Under the pieces are notes generated by a model. It searched no databases. It saw nothing but the letters and a program-made list of their open reading frames with translations, and had not been told where the DNA came from. DNA of 64,000 nt from Branchiostoma belcheri. Taxonomy: Eukaryota; Chordata; Leptocardii; Amphioxiformes; Branchiostomatidae. Position 1 is the stretch's first letter. The number at the start of each line of letters is the position of its first letter. Shown here piece after piece: positions 1-11,409 of the stretch. A program made the position numbers and the translations under genes. The stretch is from positions 3,976,603-4,040,602 of the forward strand of contig NW_017804353.1 of the NCBI RefSeq assembly GCF_001625305.1, in the 5' to 3' direction.

Positions 1-2000
1 TGTGAAATTGTTCTATTATGTGTGCAACCTTTGGTCTTGATATTATATTAATGTTTTATCGCAGTTACATGGTAACATTTTCTAAACAGCAAAATATTTA
101 TATGTGTTTCACAGACACCAATTTTTGAAGTATTTGCTTTTTTACAGGGGATTTTGTGTCTTGTGGTCACCTAAAGACGAACAAAACACTGTGTCAGATC
201 ATTTTGAAAATTAATCAAGAAACGAGAAATAGACCTAGTATGATAGAAAGAGAGAGAAAGAGATTATCATTGATCAATGTTTGCAGAAGTTATTGCTACT
301 ATCTAGGTGTGGCAATCTACCGGATGAGTAAACTTCTGAAAAATAGTTCTGTAACGGAAACAGGACAACACTCCACCCAGGCTACGCCCCGTGTGGGAAC
401 CGCAACAAACCACAAAATGTCGCCTGACTTCATTCCCAGCAAGGGGCGGATACCTAATCTCTACACGACCTGTGGGAATTCTAACTATGAGACTTCAAAG
501 AAAAATGAGTAAGAATCAGTGACGTGGATCGACGAGAAAAGGCGGAAATTCAGCTCGTGCTTGGCGCGTGCCAGGCGAAGTGTGGGGGAGGAGAATTCAG
601 CTGGTGGGCGGAGAATAATCATCACTTTCTCCTTATTAACATAACGCTACAAATTTAAAACCTGACACCTTGTAAGGCATTTACATAGACTTGTGACAAT
701 CTGACCATATTTTGACGAAGCCTTTTATACTAGTGATTTCCTTCGATGATCTCACCACAGCGGCACGCACCTTCCCAAATACGAGGAAATCATAACTTGT
801 TCGCATGACTGACATTATCGATATAGCTCTGTGGCTATCTATATAGCTCTGTTGTCTGAAATAAATAGAACAGGAAATAATAGATCGATAGACAGAAAAA
901 AATGTAAGAGAGAAAAAGAGAAGGTAACGCCTGGACAGTTTATCAATGACGTGGACACGTACTATAGTCGTATCTTGTACATTATGTTACATTCTTTTGG
1001 GGTGAACAAAAATACCGGTGTGTGCATTGTTGTTATACAGTCACCATGCATCATATTCCCCCTCTTTTATAGAAGTGAGGCATTGAAACATATAATCACA
1101 TGTATAATCCCTATCCAAAATTTAAAGTAGTACCGCCCTGATGATCACACATACTAGCTCACGTTTTCTCCGAACTTGAACGTAATCGAATACACGTGAA
1201 CTTTGCTTTACCCTGGCTCGGGGCGGTACGAGCACTGTATACAGTAGGCTGACGAAATATCCACCTCTCACCCTCACCTCAGCCGACCTTGTGATCGGCA
1301 CAAGTTCACCACGTGTTCGGTACGGTGTACTTTACTCTGCCAGGAGCAGTAATGATGCAAGCTTTGCCAACCAGCCCACGTAACATACATTTTGTACGCA
1401 CTAAGTACAACCTTCGTAACCCCGAAGCCCTAACAAGAAGCACTGTGCGATCGATTTTACCGTACATTTGTATAACTGCGTGGCTCCGGTTCATAGTTAT
1501 AGTACGTAGAGCAAGAGTTGGGCAACAAGCCAAGGTTTCCGGGCCCAGCTGGCTCAATGCGGCTCAGAGCCAGGGTCTCCTGTGTAGCTGCAAGGTTGTC
1601 TGAGGCCAAGCGATGGCCAGTGTCAAGGTCGAATAAACTCTTCAACATCACAGCCAAACAGTTGATTAGTTTGGATTGGAGGTTTAACCGTTATCACTAG
1701 AAACAGTCCATATAGCCAACTTACCACACACACGCACACACTAGAAATTTACCTACAAGTACTTTTGTGTTGCTGGTTCCTGAATCCTTGCTTTCTTCGT
1801 AACAATGTATTCAGTTTTGTAACGTTACTTTTATTCCAGGACTTTAGTTCTTTTTTTCATACATTTCCCGCGCAAAAAAACTTCCTTCTTCCTTGTCGTC
1901 TGCATGTTTACATTTTAATACCTGGATTGATTAGAACTTTTCGCGCTCTTTTTTTCGCGCCTCGAGGCATGAGATAGCTTCTTTCGCGCCCTTTGCCCCC
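1..2000. other. Gene-free stretch upstream of the IER-type gene
   Basis: No reading frame here resembles a known family. The short open frames at about 1.3-1.7 kb overlap on both strands and have no splice or codon support. The segment is mostly AT-rich, with a somewhat GC-richer block at 1.2-1.65 kb of unknown role. Confidence 0.5.
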
Positions 2001-2031
2001 GTCACATGACGAGCGCGAGGGGTGGCTGTGC

Positions 2032-2041
2032 CCATATTTGG
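2032..2041 (+). promoter_or_regulatory. CArG box (serum response element core)
   Basis: The sequence CCATATTTGG is an exact match to the CC(A/T)6GG site bound by SRF. It lies about 680 bp upstream of the ATG of the immediate-early-type gene, in a GC-richer block that also holds a CCAAT box (TGACCAATGG, about 2067) and a CRE half-site (TGACGTAG, 2093-2100). Vertebrate immediate-early genes are commonly driven by SRF and CREB, so the placement makes sense. Binding is inferred. Confidence 0.55.
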
Positions 2042-2197
2042 GGGGATTTTCCGCGGACTGTGACCAATGGTCACGAGGCGTGGTGTTTATCTTGACGTAG
2101 TTTGAATGGCGCCTTGACTACACCAGTGTGTTTCCCTTTGTTTAGCGGAGACACGTCATAACCAGCCCCTAGGTGGTTTCACCCCAGGGGAATTCAG

Positions 2198-2206
2198 GGA
2201 ATTCCA
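2198..2206 (+). promoter_or_regulatory. kappaB-like site
   Basis: GGGAATTCC is a palindromic match to the Rel/NF-kappaB half-site pair. A related GGGGAATTC precedes it by about ten bases. It sits between the CArG block and the start of the IER-type gene. A nine-base match can occur by chance, so only the context supports it. Confidence 0.3.
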
Positions 2207-2538
2207 GCCCAATTACTCAGGACGGCCTCTCATTGGTCAGTTCCTTATTATGGACTATTCCGATAGGGATGTCCTGAAAAAATTTATCAAAGAGTATAGT
2301 TTTATCGAACATTTGATGCAATATACATATCATTTCTTCATTAAAGTAAAATTTAAAGATATATGTAAGATATTTTACCTAAAAGTATCAATCTATATCG
2401 TTATTATGATACGGTATGACTTAGCTCGACTACAAACACCCCCTGTAAAATAGTAGTACAGTCTGCATTCTCTCAGCCGTCAATCATGCCGCCAGGCGAC
2501 CGTGTTCTCGGCTTCTGATTGGTCTATTGAAATAGCCA

Positions 2539-2546
2539 TTACGTCA
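2539..2546 (+). promoter_or_regulatory. Proximal CRE-like site
   Basis: TTACGTCA differs by one base from the palindromic CRE. It lies about 170 bp upstream of the ATG, just downstream of an inverted CCAAT box (ATTGG at about 2518). The pairing of CCAAT and CRE near the start is typical of inducible promoters. A full palindromic TGACGTCA also occurs past the gene at 3928-3935. Confidence 0.45.
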
Positions 2547-2717
2547 GTCTGGATTTGAATAACACAGGATTTTTACACGCAACGGTCATTTGTAGATCAC
2601 GCCACGTTACAGACAGGGTGTGATTCACATTCAAGCACCACTACAAGCCAGAAACTCGGTGTTTTGATCCATTTTGTTGCAGTTTCTGTACCCCATATTT
2701 ATATTGTAAAGGACAAG

Positions 2718-3617
2718 ATGGCTTCCGTCGACGCCCAGAGACTGATCGCCCTGTCCATCGGCAAGCTTCAGGCCTCCCGGTCGCAACGTGGCGGGATCGA
2801 CTTGCATAAGAACCTCCTGGTGTCTCACGTACTGTACACGGCACGGACTGCGCTACTGACCGGAATGGTTCCCGAGTACTACCGCGCCGAAACTACAGCA
2901 GTCGAGAGCGACGTGGAAGAAGACGAGACCGTGGATTGTGGTCCCGAAACGGCGGAGGAAACCGTGCCAGTCGCCGCCGAGAGTACGGAGTGTGAGTCAG
3001 CGTTGCCGAGTGGGGAGGGCGAGGAGAAAGACCTTTGTACACTCACGCCGGTTGTTGACCTCGCCCAACCGCCGCTTACATCAGCGAGCGGAAACGTCGA
3101 CTCGCGCCTCGACAGTGTAACCCTGGCCGACTCTGTGGACAAGGAGAATCTTTCCACCGAACAACAACAGAACGTGGCGACCTCCTTGCAGCCCGCTGTG
3201 CTCGGGGAAAGGTGCACGAACGTTCTTCCCACGGCCTCGTGCGACGAAAAGCGATCCTCGGCCGCGCCATGCTCCTGTTGTCGCAAGCGGAAGCAATCCG
3301 AAACCGAAGCCGCCTGTGACTCAATTTCCCCCAAGAAACGCAGAATCGAGAAACAGGAAACGGACTCAGATTCAACCGACTCGTGGGAAACAACAGAGGA
3401 CATGTGTACGGACTCGCCCGTCTCCAGTCTCGTGAATATCTTCAACTCAGGATTTAAAGGACTTGTGCACAGCTCGATTGAACTAGAATCCGAGCCAACA
3501 CCGCAGCAAGCTGTGCCGAGATCGGGACCAAACTCATCCAAACAAGGACTGCAGCAGTGTATGCAGGAAGTAGTCACGTCTATCGGGACACTAGCCAGAC
3601 CGATTGTTGCATTCTAG
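2718..3617 (+). CDS. IER: IER2/IER5-family immediate early response protein
   Basis: Single-exon gene encoding 299 aa. The start is the ATG in AAGATGG, chosen because the conserved family block begins there (MASVDAQRLIALSIGKLQAS) although the frame stays open upstream. Residues 1-45 match the IER2/IER5 N-terminal domain, including QRGGIDLHKNLLVS, close to vertebrate IER5. A long acidic, Ser/Thr-rich middle follows, then a basic nuclear-localisation-like stretch SPKKRRIEK near residue 205. A second conserved block (LVNIFNSGFKGLV) and the family's exact C-terminal ending PIVAF close the protein. Vertebrate relatives are stimulus-induced nuclear regulators; IER5 links PP2A to HSF1. Lack of introns also fits the family. 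CArG and CRE sites upstream suggest rapid induction. It looks like a pro-ortholog of IER2, IER5 and IER5L, so the exact paralogue cannot be assigned. Confidence 0.9.
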   Translation: MASVDAQRLIALSIGKLQASRSQRGGIDLHKNLLVSHVLYTARTALLTGMVPEYYRAETTAVESDVEEDETVDCGPETAEETVPVAAESTECESALPSGEGEEKDLCTLTPVVDLAQPPLTSASGNVDSRLDSVTLADSVDKENLSTEQQQNVATSLQPAVLGERCTNVLPTASCDEKRSSAAPCSCCRKRKQSETEAACDSISPKKRRIEKQETDSDSTDSWETTEDMCTDSPVSSLVNIFNSGFKGLVHSSIELESEPTPQQAVPRSGPNSSKQGLQQCMQEVVTSIGTLARPIVAF

Positions 3618-4713
3618 ACTCACGAACTTTCCTGAAATGACTGTAAATAGTACTGTTTTTGTACCACTTCCTTCATATCTACCGCCCTGAGCGCTGTTAC
3701 GAAACAAAGGCAGATGTTTGTCGTAGCCATTCCACTGGCTTTGATACAATTTTCCTCAGCCACAGTAGCTACAAAATCACCTTACTGTCGAAACTTGGAC
3801 ACATTCGTACCAAAACAACATCTAGAGGAAGTCTATTTGTGCCAAATGTAGTGTAATAGAGGCGTGTTTTGACCTGCGTCATTGAAGATTGGATGGTGCT
3901 CGATTTTCCTTTGTCTGGTGATCTCGGTGACGTCAGGCGATCATGTATACAATTATGCAGGTCAGAGGAGATGGGGCCTCGTGGCTGGCAGACAACTCCA
4001 AATCACTGCAATCAAATTTCTATTTGTAGTTCGTTCCAGACAAAATTGCACCCTTTGAATCATGTATGTCGGCGCTCGGTCGCCCGAAGAAAATTACGTT
4101 ATTACGCGTTTTGGTTCGCCCACGAAAAAAACGTTGTTTATTTGCGTTGTCGTGTTTAGAAGCGAGGACCCAATTTCCGCTAGCGTTTGATGCAAATGAA
4201 GTTGCATTGTCATGCATCGAGCAAGCAAGGGCGCTAGGCCGGGGGCCGGGTCGGGGATTTTTCCCGCCGGGGTTCCCCCTCTAGTTCCCAAACATCTGTG
4301 CGCCGAGATGTCTGTTTCTTCTGTTGTCTTACCGACACTACCTTATTTGGTATCAGGAATGTAGACTGACTGGCTGAGGAATTCCCGTGCAATAGCGGCA
4401 AAAAAGAACAGCTGTTTCAGGGCCAAAACTGTAAACACACAAAAAAGAAGAAAAGCTGCTAGCTTGATCTTTTGTAAATATTGTAGTCTAGGAAAAAAAA
4501 CCTCGACAAGCCGTACAACTGCGTACTCCATTGGAGAGTACTTATGAAACTGTACATGTTTTTTTATCGTTAATTTATGCTGGAACCTGAGATGTGAGAT
4601 TGTATGGCTCCAAGAGAACACTTGAGCCTGATATGTACATACTTGCAATGTGACTCGCTGTTGTTACGGTAACGCAGGTGATGCGTTGCCTTACGTCATG
4701 TTCTGGGAATAAA
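3618..4713 (+). other. Probable 3' UTR of the IER-type gene
   Basis: No coding frame is supported between the stop codon and the first good polyadenylation signal, AATAAA at 4708-4713. The stretch is AT-rich with several ATTTA-like motifs, as expected for an unstable early-response mRNA. The 3' end is inferred from the signal only. Confidence 0.35.
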
Positions 4714-4974
4714 ATTGTCCCATCGGATGATGACACATGAATACATTTGTGCGTGTGGTTTTTATGTGCATATTTAATGTCCTTTTCGCGCCCCGTAATT
4801 TGATACGCAATGACTTAACTCGGTCGGAATCACTGTCTGCTGATCTGTTTTGGTCTAGTTGGTACCTGAACTAGTTCACCAAACATACTAGTACACCCTA
4901 AGTTTGCTTTCTTACTATACTGAAATAGATATTACGATGGGCACAGTCGCGGCAAAAATGTTACCATTGAATAG

Positions 4975-5098
4975 TCTCCAAGCAGAGGTTTGGGTTTTGG
5001 CTTATTTTGGGTGTGTTTTTAGGCTTTTTTTATCGGGATTTATTTTTTTGCACTGGTACCGGTATCTTTTTAAACCTAAACTCAAACCTCTGCTTGGA
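4975..5098. mobile_element. MITE-like fold-back element, CTCCAAGCAGAGG family, copy 1
   Basis: Its ends are inverted repeats beginning TCTCCAAGCAGAGGTTTGGG. It is flanked on both sides by the 10-base direct repeat TACCATTGAA, a plausible target-site duplication. The interior is T-rich and non-coding. Related copies lie at 10392-10602 and inside 30257-30550. Confidence 0.7.
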
Positions 5099-6455
5099 TA
5101 GTACCATTGAACAGATTTACAATAATACAATCTTCCATCAAAATATGAGTTGAAGATTGTCTAGTCTAAACACGTACTGTATTCTAGATTTTGTTATTTC
5201 GAAATTGTCTAAACAGACGAAAGTAACGTCAACACTTCAGGCAGCGACAGGAAACGTGTGTATAGAACAATGGAGCGGGGGCGCAGGTGGAAAGAGACTT
5301 AGGAACAGAAAAAAAAAATACGCCGCCAAATTCTCCAGAAATCCGCCTTTCCGCGGCGGTAAGCTACGCGAGACAAGACCTTGAACACGCGTCTGGCGAT
5401 CTGCCAGTACCACACAAACACTGAGCGTTTCTAAGAAGAGGCGGTTTTTCGTAGCCACAAAAGGCTCGGGTTGGAAAGGCTCTGCCTCAGGCACGTACAG
5501 AAATATCCTCACTTGCCGAGGAAAACAGGAAGCAAGTGTGAATATTAAAACCTGTTTCAGAAAGGGGAAGGCCCCTCAAGCGCAGGCAAATTGCCCGAAT
5601 CATGTTCCATGTACCTGCTACGATTAACTCCAAATAAGGCGAATAAAAAACACGGGGGATTTCGATCTAGAATCCCCAATAGGATAGATCTGTCACCTGC
5701 TATCAAAAAACAAAGCTGCGGAAAGTTCTCTGGAAATATTTTCACTTTCTCGGTAAACCTTCGGTGACAGGAAAATCCCTAAAGAAAAGCTATTTGATAC
5801 CAAACTGCTACTGCAACTCGCCAGTAGTATTATAGTAGAATATACATATTTATATACTAGTACTGGTGTAGTCGAAACTAATAATACATGTAATAATTGA
5901 ATTGAATTGTAATATAATTTTTTTATTGAGCAACATGGAAATTTACAGACACACAGTGGTGGGCAACTCAAGCAGGTTGCTAATCTTAGCCCCACCACTG
6001 ACAAAGGAAGGTACATACTAGTAGCAAGGAGGTTTAACTCCATGCTAGTAGTATATATACAATGGTAAATATCATGGAATTGTAAATATTTTGTAACATG
6101 GAATTGTAAATATTTTGACTCCAGTGAACACTATCAGGAACAACTTTGGCCGTGAAGAAAGACATTGACGTTATTCTTGGACGTAACGCTACTACGTATA
6201 TACACGTGAATAGATCCAGCGCAGCGATGTTTGTTTTAGGGAGAAACCTAATGAAAACTCCGGTCACACAAAACGTCCGTGAGGTCGTGAGATTGTTTGG
6301 TCTGACGTCACCAGGAAGCTAACCCGCGTCATACCCGTTCTCAATTCCCCCTCAACAGACATCAAACTATTTCCTGCACTCTATACCGGGCTAGTGAGTC
6401 ATTGAATGTACATGGAGTACATGTCTATAATGTTTATACATGCATGCGCATACTA
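5099..6455. other. Intergenic stretch without a supported gene
   Basis: Frames here are short and unlike known proteins. A short imperfect tandem repeat (ATGGAATTGTAAATATTTTG) occurs at about 6072-6118. Nothing else was recognised. Confidence 0.45.
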
Positions 6456-6650
6456 GCCTCTACCAAGCAACGCGGATGGCTGGAAAAAATAGTAGAAATT
6501 GGCCGAAATAAAGGGATAGTATACCAGAGAAGATCCCGGGCCATAGAAGATCTTCTATGGCCCGGGATCTTCTCTGTTATAGTATCCCTTTATTTCGGCC
6601 AATTTCTACTACTAGTATTTTTCCAGCGATCCGCGGTGCCTGGTAGAGGC
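6456..6650. mobile_element. Near-perfect palindromic MITE, GCCTCTACCAGGC family, copy 1
   Basis: Two arms of roughly 95 bp are almost exact reverse complements and meet at AGAAGATCTTCT with essentially no loop. The termini are GCCTCTACCA and TGGTAGAGGC. One arm carries a small insertion (about 6 bp) and few mismatches, suggesting recent formation. Longer-looped relatives lie at 11184-11409 and 58751-58901, and worn ends near 18217-18239 and 63439-63460. Confidence 0.75.
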
Positions 6651-8022
6651 TAAGCGCATACGGTGTTCATAAAAAATGTGTCCATATGTGTCTATATTCT
6701 CTGCTACTAGTGCTAGCTATAGTATCCATTCCTCAAAGTACAGAATGTATATATGTAGTTGAATATATTTTTAGAACATTATTCAGTTTTTTTCTCAGTA
6801 ATTCGACACAGTGGCGGTGTGGGTTTTCCAAGAAAAAGGTCACTTTTGTTTGCCGATGGTTCTGCTAGGTTTACCGCCCGCGGCAGTGGATAATCCAATC
6901 TTATATAAATAAACCACAAATCGATTCTACAACCACAAAAACAACTCTGCATATTTATTATGAATCGAACTCCTATCATATTAAATCTGCGGAAATTCTC
7001 AGAAAATGTATACGGATGTGTAGAATGTGTCAGTCTCCCACTGCCTGCCCTTTTGCCCCCCTCCCCCACCGCCAGCGTGTGTACAAAAGGTTTTGTGGTG
7101 TTGACTAACCGGTATGGCAGGTATGCCAACACAAAACCGCAGTGTTCAGGGCATGACGCACTACAGACAACCGTATACACGGTGTACAGACACTTGTGTA
7201 ACGTTTGAACGAACGTATATCGTTTGGTAAAACGCACAGCTATATTATTGTAATTTTTCCGCGCTTGTTTTTGATATGCAGGCGACCTAAATTTTGCCCG
7301 CCGCGCCATGAATTTTCATCAGAAATCTTAATAAGGGCGTTCCCCGTTCCACACACCTGAACCGGCTTACGCAAACCAAACAAATAGAACCGTTGCCCAT
7401 GGCAACCAGGTAAATCTGTCTCTGCCTTCGTGACTTCAGAGCAGGGCGTTGGCCGTGTTAAAAATAGACCTGGTACCGACCGATCTGTATTGGTAATTTG
7501 AATTACATGCGTGGCAATGTTATGGCTCGTGCATCCATAGCAAAAGATCGCAGCGTTTTTGATACAGCATATTCCTGTATTTCACAACGTACTAATGGCA
7601 TATTTAGGATATACATGATAATGGCAACGAAATATTCCGAAAAATGATACCGATTTCACGTTTTATCAAAAATGTGTTGTCGCTTTTTAATTTCCGATAT
7701 GAATAATATCCGCTGGAAGGGTAAGTGGAATGCATCAGGGGATTGGATTTCTATACGGAATTTCAAAATGAGGAAGTGCGTAGTTGACCGTTATTACATT
7801 ACACCTATCTGGCTGGGTGAAAACAGGAAGTCTTCTTATGATACAATTATCATATTGTCATTCGACTGCCACACAAAATCAAAATTAATTATAATGCAAT
7901 ATCATCGCTTTTTAAGAAAAGAAATGACTTAAAAATGGAAAGAAAAAACCGCATCAAGTTATTTGAAAGAGAGAGAATTTTATATCAAAGTACACTCAGC
8001 CATGATGGTAAAAAAATAACGA
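6651..8022. other. Intergenic stretch without a supported gene
   Basis: The overlapping open frames at 6.8-7.3 kb on both strands show no family resemblance or splice logic. Nothing further was recognised. Confidence 0.4.
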
Positions 8023-8302
8023 GAAGCACTACATTATATTCACCTTTATTGCCCACTAGAATAAGGGCATAATGGCCTTTTCATAAGGAAACAGGAAGTA
8101 TGAGAAGAAGTCATCCTTCCGTCCGTCCTGCCTGGCGAGTATACTGGACCGATAAGAAAATATGAAGCATTACGTTGTGTTCACCTTTATTGCCCCCTAG
8201 AATAAGGACATATAACGGCCTTTTCATAAAGAAACAGGAAGTATGAGAAGAAGTCATCCTTCCGTCCGTCCTGCCTGGCGATTATATTGGCCTGATGCCA
8301 CA
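8023..8302. repeat. Tandem duplication, 141 bp period, two copies
   Basis: Two adjacent copies begin GAAGCAYTAC and share CACCTTTATTGCCC and a block ending CCGTCCGTCCTGCCTGGCGA. Divergence is low, so the duplication is fairly recent. There is no coding content. Confidence 0.8.
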
Positions 8303-9312
8303 GCGGAGCTTCCGGACTGATCAGGAGGAAATAAATTCATGCACGAGCCAAGGAGTAAGGCCGGAAGTCTGCATCATGGACCATGTTACATGAGCTCCAG
8401 CCATGCCAGCAGAGGCACGGAATTAGCTCCTTATTTGTCCCTCGAAGTAGGGAAATTTCAAGGTGACTTTTGTTTTGTTTAGTGAATAAGAACAACATTG
8501 GCGTTTCGCAGCAGAAATAATGTCTATGTAATGTATATTATAGCAGAACTAAGTATGTGATGATATACTAGTGTTAACCATGTCCTTAATATTCATTATT
8601 TTATGGCTTGACTGGGAACACGGTTTCTCATTGGAATAGATACGCAAACTTGAGAACATGCAGCCTTTTGCTAGTCTCCACCAGAAAACTGTGTGTGTTG
8701 ATCATGAAAACATCAAGGAGTTTCCCTTCTTAACCCCATGAAAACATGTAGAAATTGGTAGAAATAGAGGAATACTTGAGAGGAAATACACTAGTTGTGC
8801 AGATATGTTACATAAAATGCGTGTCCCAAAAGCATGACCCAAGAAATGTGTTTCTTCTTTAATGAGTGAAAGACCTTTATTGTACGTTTGTGCTCTAACA
8901 AGCTAAGTACAGAATACATGAATAGACAAGGAAAAAGGATACAGCAATGACACTTAAACTATACATACTAATCTGTATGCGGTTTCTTGTGTGCCGACTC
9001 TTTCTGAGACCTGACATACAGCCAGAAAAAAAAGAATATGATAGGCCACACCGCCCCCCCCCCCGTAAGCCCACCTGAGTTGCACACATCATCAACCAAT
9101 CATGTTAACAACCCGTGTCATGTCAAACACTCATCCAGTTCATCATACCACTTATGTGTGTCCATCCATACATGATGAGTGGAAGGGCCGTAAGATGATC
9201 AGTGTAATACGTGCACGGCGATATCGATGTGGTCGTTACGTGGGTTACTTCAAATGACACTGACGTCGACGTCGACGCACGGCTGCGTCAAACACGCCGG
9301 AAAAATCCGCCC
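8303..9312. other. Intergenic stretch without a supported gene
   Basis: No family-like frame is present. A C-run at about 9053-9064 and a short GACGTCGACGTCGACG repeat at about 9260 are the only visible structure. Confidence 0.4.
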
Positions 9313-10390
9313 ACAACCGGAATCGTCGACTTAAAACGGGTTAATGTCGACCTCGCCCGCTCACATTGACATAGAACAGATTTGTTATGATTCGTTTTTA
9401 ACAACATACTACTGTTCCCGTGACCACATCCGTGGGTCGGTAATAATATGATTATAATAAACATAATAAAGATTATACCATGCTCAGAGTCTTGTTCAAC
9501 CATAATAATGATTCTCCGCCCACATATAATTTTCGGGAAATTTGTGTCACAAGATCTAGTTCGTACGTCACGGAAGCTTGGTATCTGATGTCCGAACATG
9601 TACTTGAATGTAGTGCAACATTTTTAAGTGTGAAAGAAGAGAGTCACGTAGACATGCTTGGTTCTATATAGGTTAGAACTATCCGCCTATAATCGGGAAT
9701 GGTCTTAAAACGGGTTAACGTCGAGCTCGCCCGCTCACATTGACACTGCACAGATTTGTTATGATTCGTTTTTAACAACATACATGCTCCCGTGACCACA
9801 TACGTGGGTCGGTAATATGGTATAAAGATTATATTTATTATATTCTCAGCGTCTTGTTCCATCCTAATAATCATTTTCCACCCACATATAATTTTCGGGA
9901 AACTTGTGTCACAAGATCTAGTTCGTACGTCACGGAAGCTTGGTATCTGATGTCAATACATGTACTTGAAAGTTGTGCAACATTTTTAAGTGTGAAAGAA
10001 GAGAGTCACGTAGACATGCATGGTTCTATATAGGTTAGAACTATCTGCCTATACAACCGGAATGGTCGACTTAAAACGGGTTAACGCCGACCGCTCACAT
10101 TGACACTGCACAGATTTGTTATGATTCGTTTTTAACAACATACTACTGTTCCCGTGACCACATCCGTGGGTCCGTAATATGGTATACAGATTATATTAAT
10201 ATCATTCCCAGCGTCTTGTTCCATCCTAATACTAGTAATTATTCTCCGCCCACATATAATTTTCGGGAAACTTGTGTCACAAGATCTAGTTCGTACGTCA
10301 CGGAAGCTTGGTATTTGATGTCAATATTTGAACGCAGTGCAACGTGTTCAAGTGTGAAAGTTGCAAGTCACGTAGACATGGGTGTTTATT
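9313..10390. repeat. Tandem array, ~370 bp period, three copies
   Basis: Units start near 9313, 9691 and 10056. Each contains CTTAAAACGGGTTAAYG, a CCCGTGACCACATMCGTGGG block and TTCGTACGTCACGGAAGCTT. The third copy is interrupted near its end by a fold-back element at 10392. No coding frame is conserved between copies. Confidence 0.8.
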
Positions 10391-10391
10391 A

Positions 10392-10602
10392 CTCTCCAAG
10401 CAGAGGTTTGGGTTTTGGCCCGTTTATAGGCTTTTTATGTCGGGCTTTCTTTTTTGGACTGGAATCTTTTTTACGCCAACCAAAAAAAAAAAAAAGAAAG
10501 AAAAGAAAAAAAAAAGATTCCAGAGCATAAAAGAAATCTCGATAAAAAAAAGCCTAAAACACGCCTAAATCATGCCCCAAACCCAAACCTCTGCTTGGAG
10601 AG
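10392..10602. mobile_element. Fold-back element, CTCCAAGCAGAGG family, copy 2
   Basis: Terminal inverted repeats start CTCTCCAAGCAGAGGTTTGG. The A/T-rich middle is itself self-complementary (GGAATCTTTTTT against AAAAAAGATTCC). It lies inside the last unit of the preceding tandem array, so it arrived after the array formed. Confidence 0.75.
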
Positions 10603-11183
10603 TAGGTCTTTATAACGGTTAGAGTTACTAGTATACGCGGCTTGATATCATATTTTGACAAACGTCATGGCAAGGTATACGTAGCAGATTACAGAGCAAA
10701 ATGGCTGTGGCTATCACAAACATAGCTGACAAAGGTCATTATTTCATTCTTATAAGTAAAATCTGGATTTGTTTACAGTCACTGACGTAGCGAGCGGTGT
10801 TAGTAGCCGTGCGGTCATTCACCTACGCGTAGCTACCCGCCCTCCCACCGTTATAGATAATAGCATGTGCATATTCAAGGACGCACGGAATTGTACTGGT
10901 ATTGGAAAACTGTTTGCGCCTCTCGCGCATCTCAAAGTCAGAGCGTGCGTTTTCAAGGCCATTACATACGTAGGTCTATACAGGCAGCGGCGAAGCACAG
11001 TGTGGGAGTTGAAAATTGCCTATGTGATTTGCGTAGGGCTATAGATCTATGAACACATAGACGTTTTGGTGATTCTCTCACCATATTTAGTTTACGGAAT
11101 TTTTTTTACACCCCTTGCTTTTTTGCACCCATTTACTATGATGTGAATCTTGAACCAGTGGCTAGAGAGACGTAAAAATGCTA
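10603..11183. other. Intergenic stretch without a supported gene
   Basis: The start resumes the interrupted tandem unit for a few tens of bases. The open frames at 10.77-11.05 kb overlap in two phases and match nothing known. Confidence 0.4.
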
Positions 11184-11409
11184 GCCTCTACCAGGCTTCG
11201 GGAGGCGGCTGGAAAGAGTAGAAATATTTGCATGGCAAAATAGAGAGATAACATGCCGGGGGAGTTGCTCCGCTTTAAGTGTACAGTTCGGGAGCGGCAA
11301 ACTGTACTCTTCTAGCGGACCAACTCCCCCGGCACTTTATCTCTCTGTATTTGGCCAATTTCTACCCTTTCCAGCCGCCTCCCGAATTAAAATGAAGCCT
11401 GGTAGAGGC
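11184..11409. mobile_element. Palindromic MITE, GCCTCTACCAGGC family, copy 2
   Basis: Termini GCCTCTACCAGGCTTCGGGA and its complement enclose two arms sharing GGCTGGAAAGAGTAGAAAT and CCGGGGGAGTTG. A short asymmetric centre separates them. It is non-coding. Confidence 0.75.
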
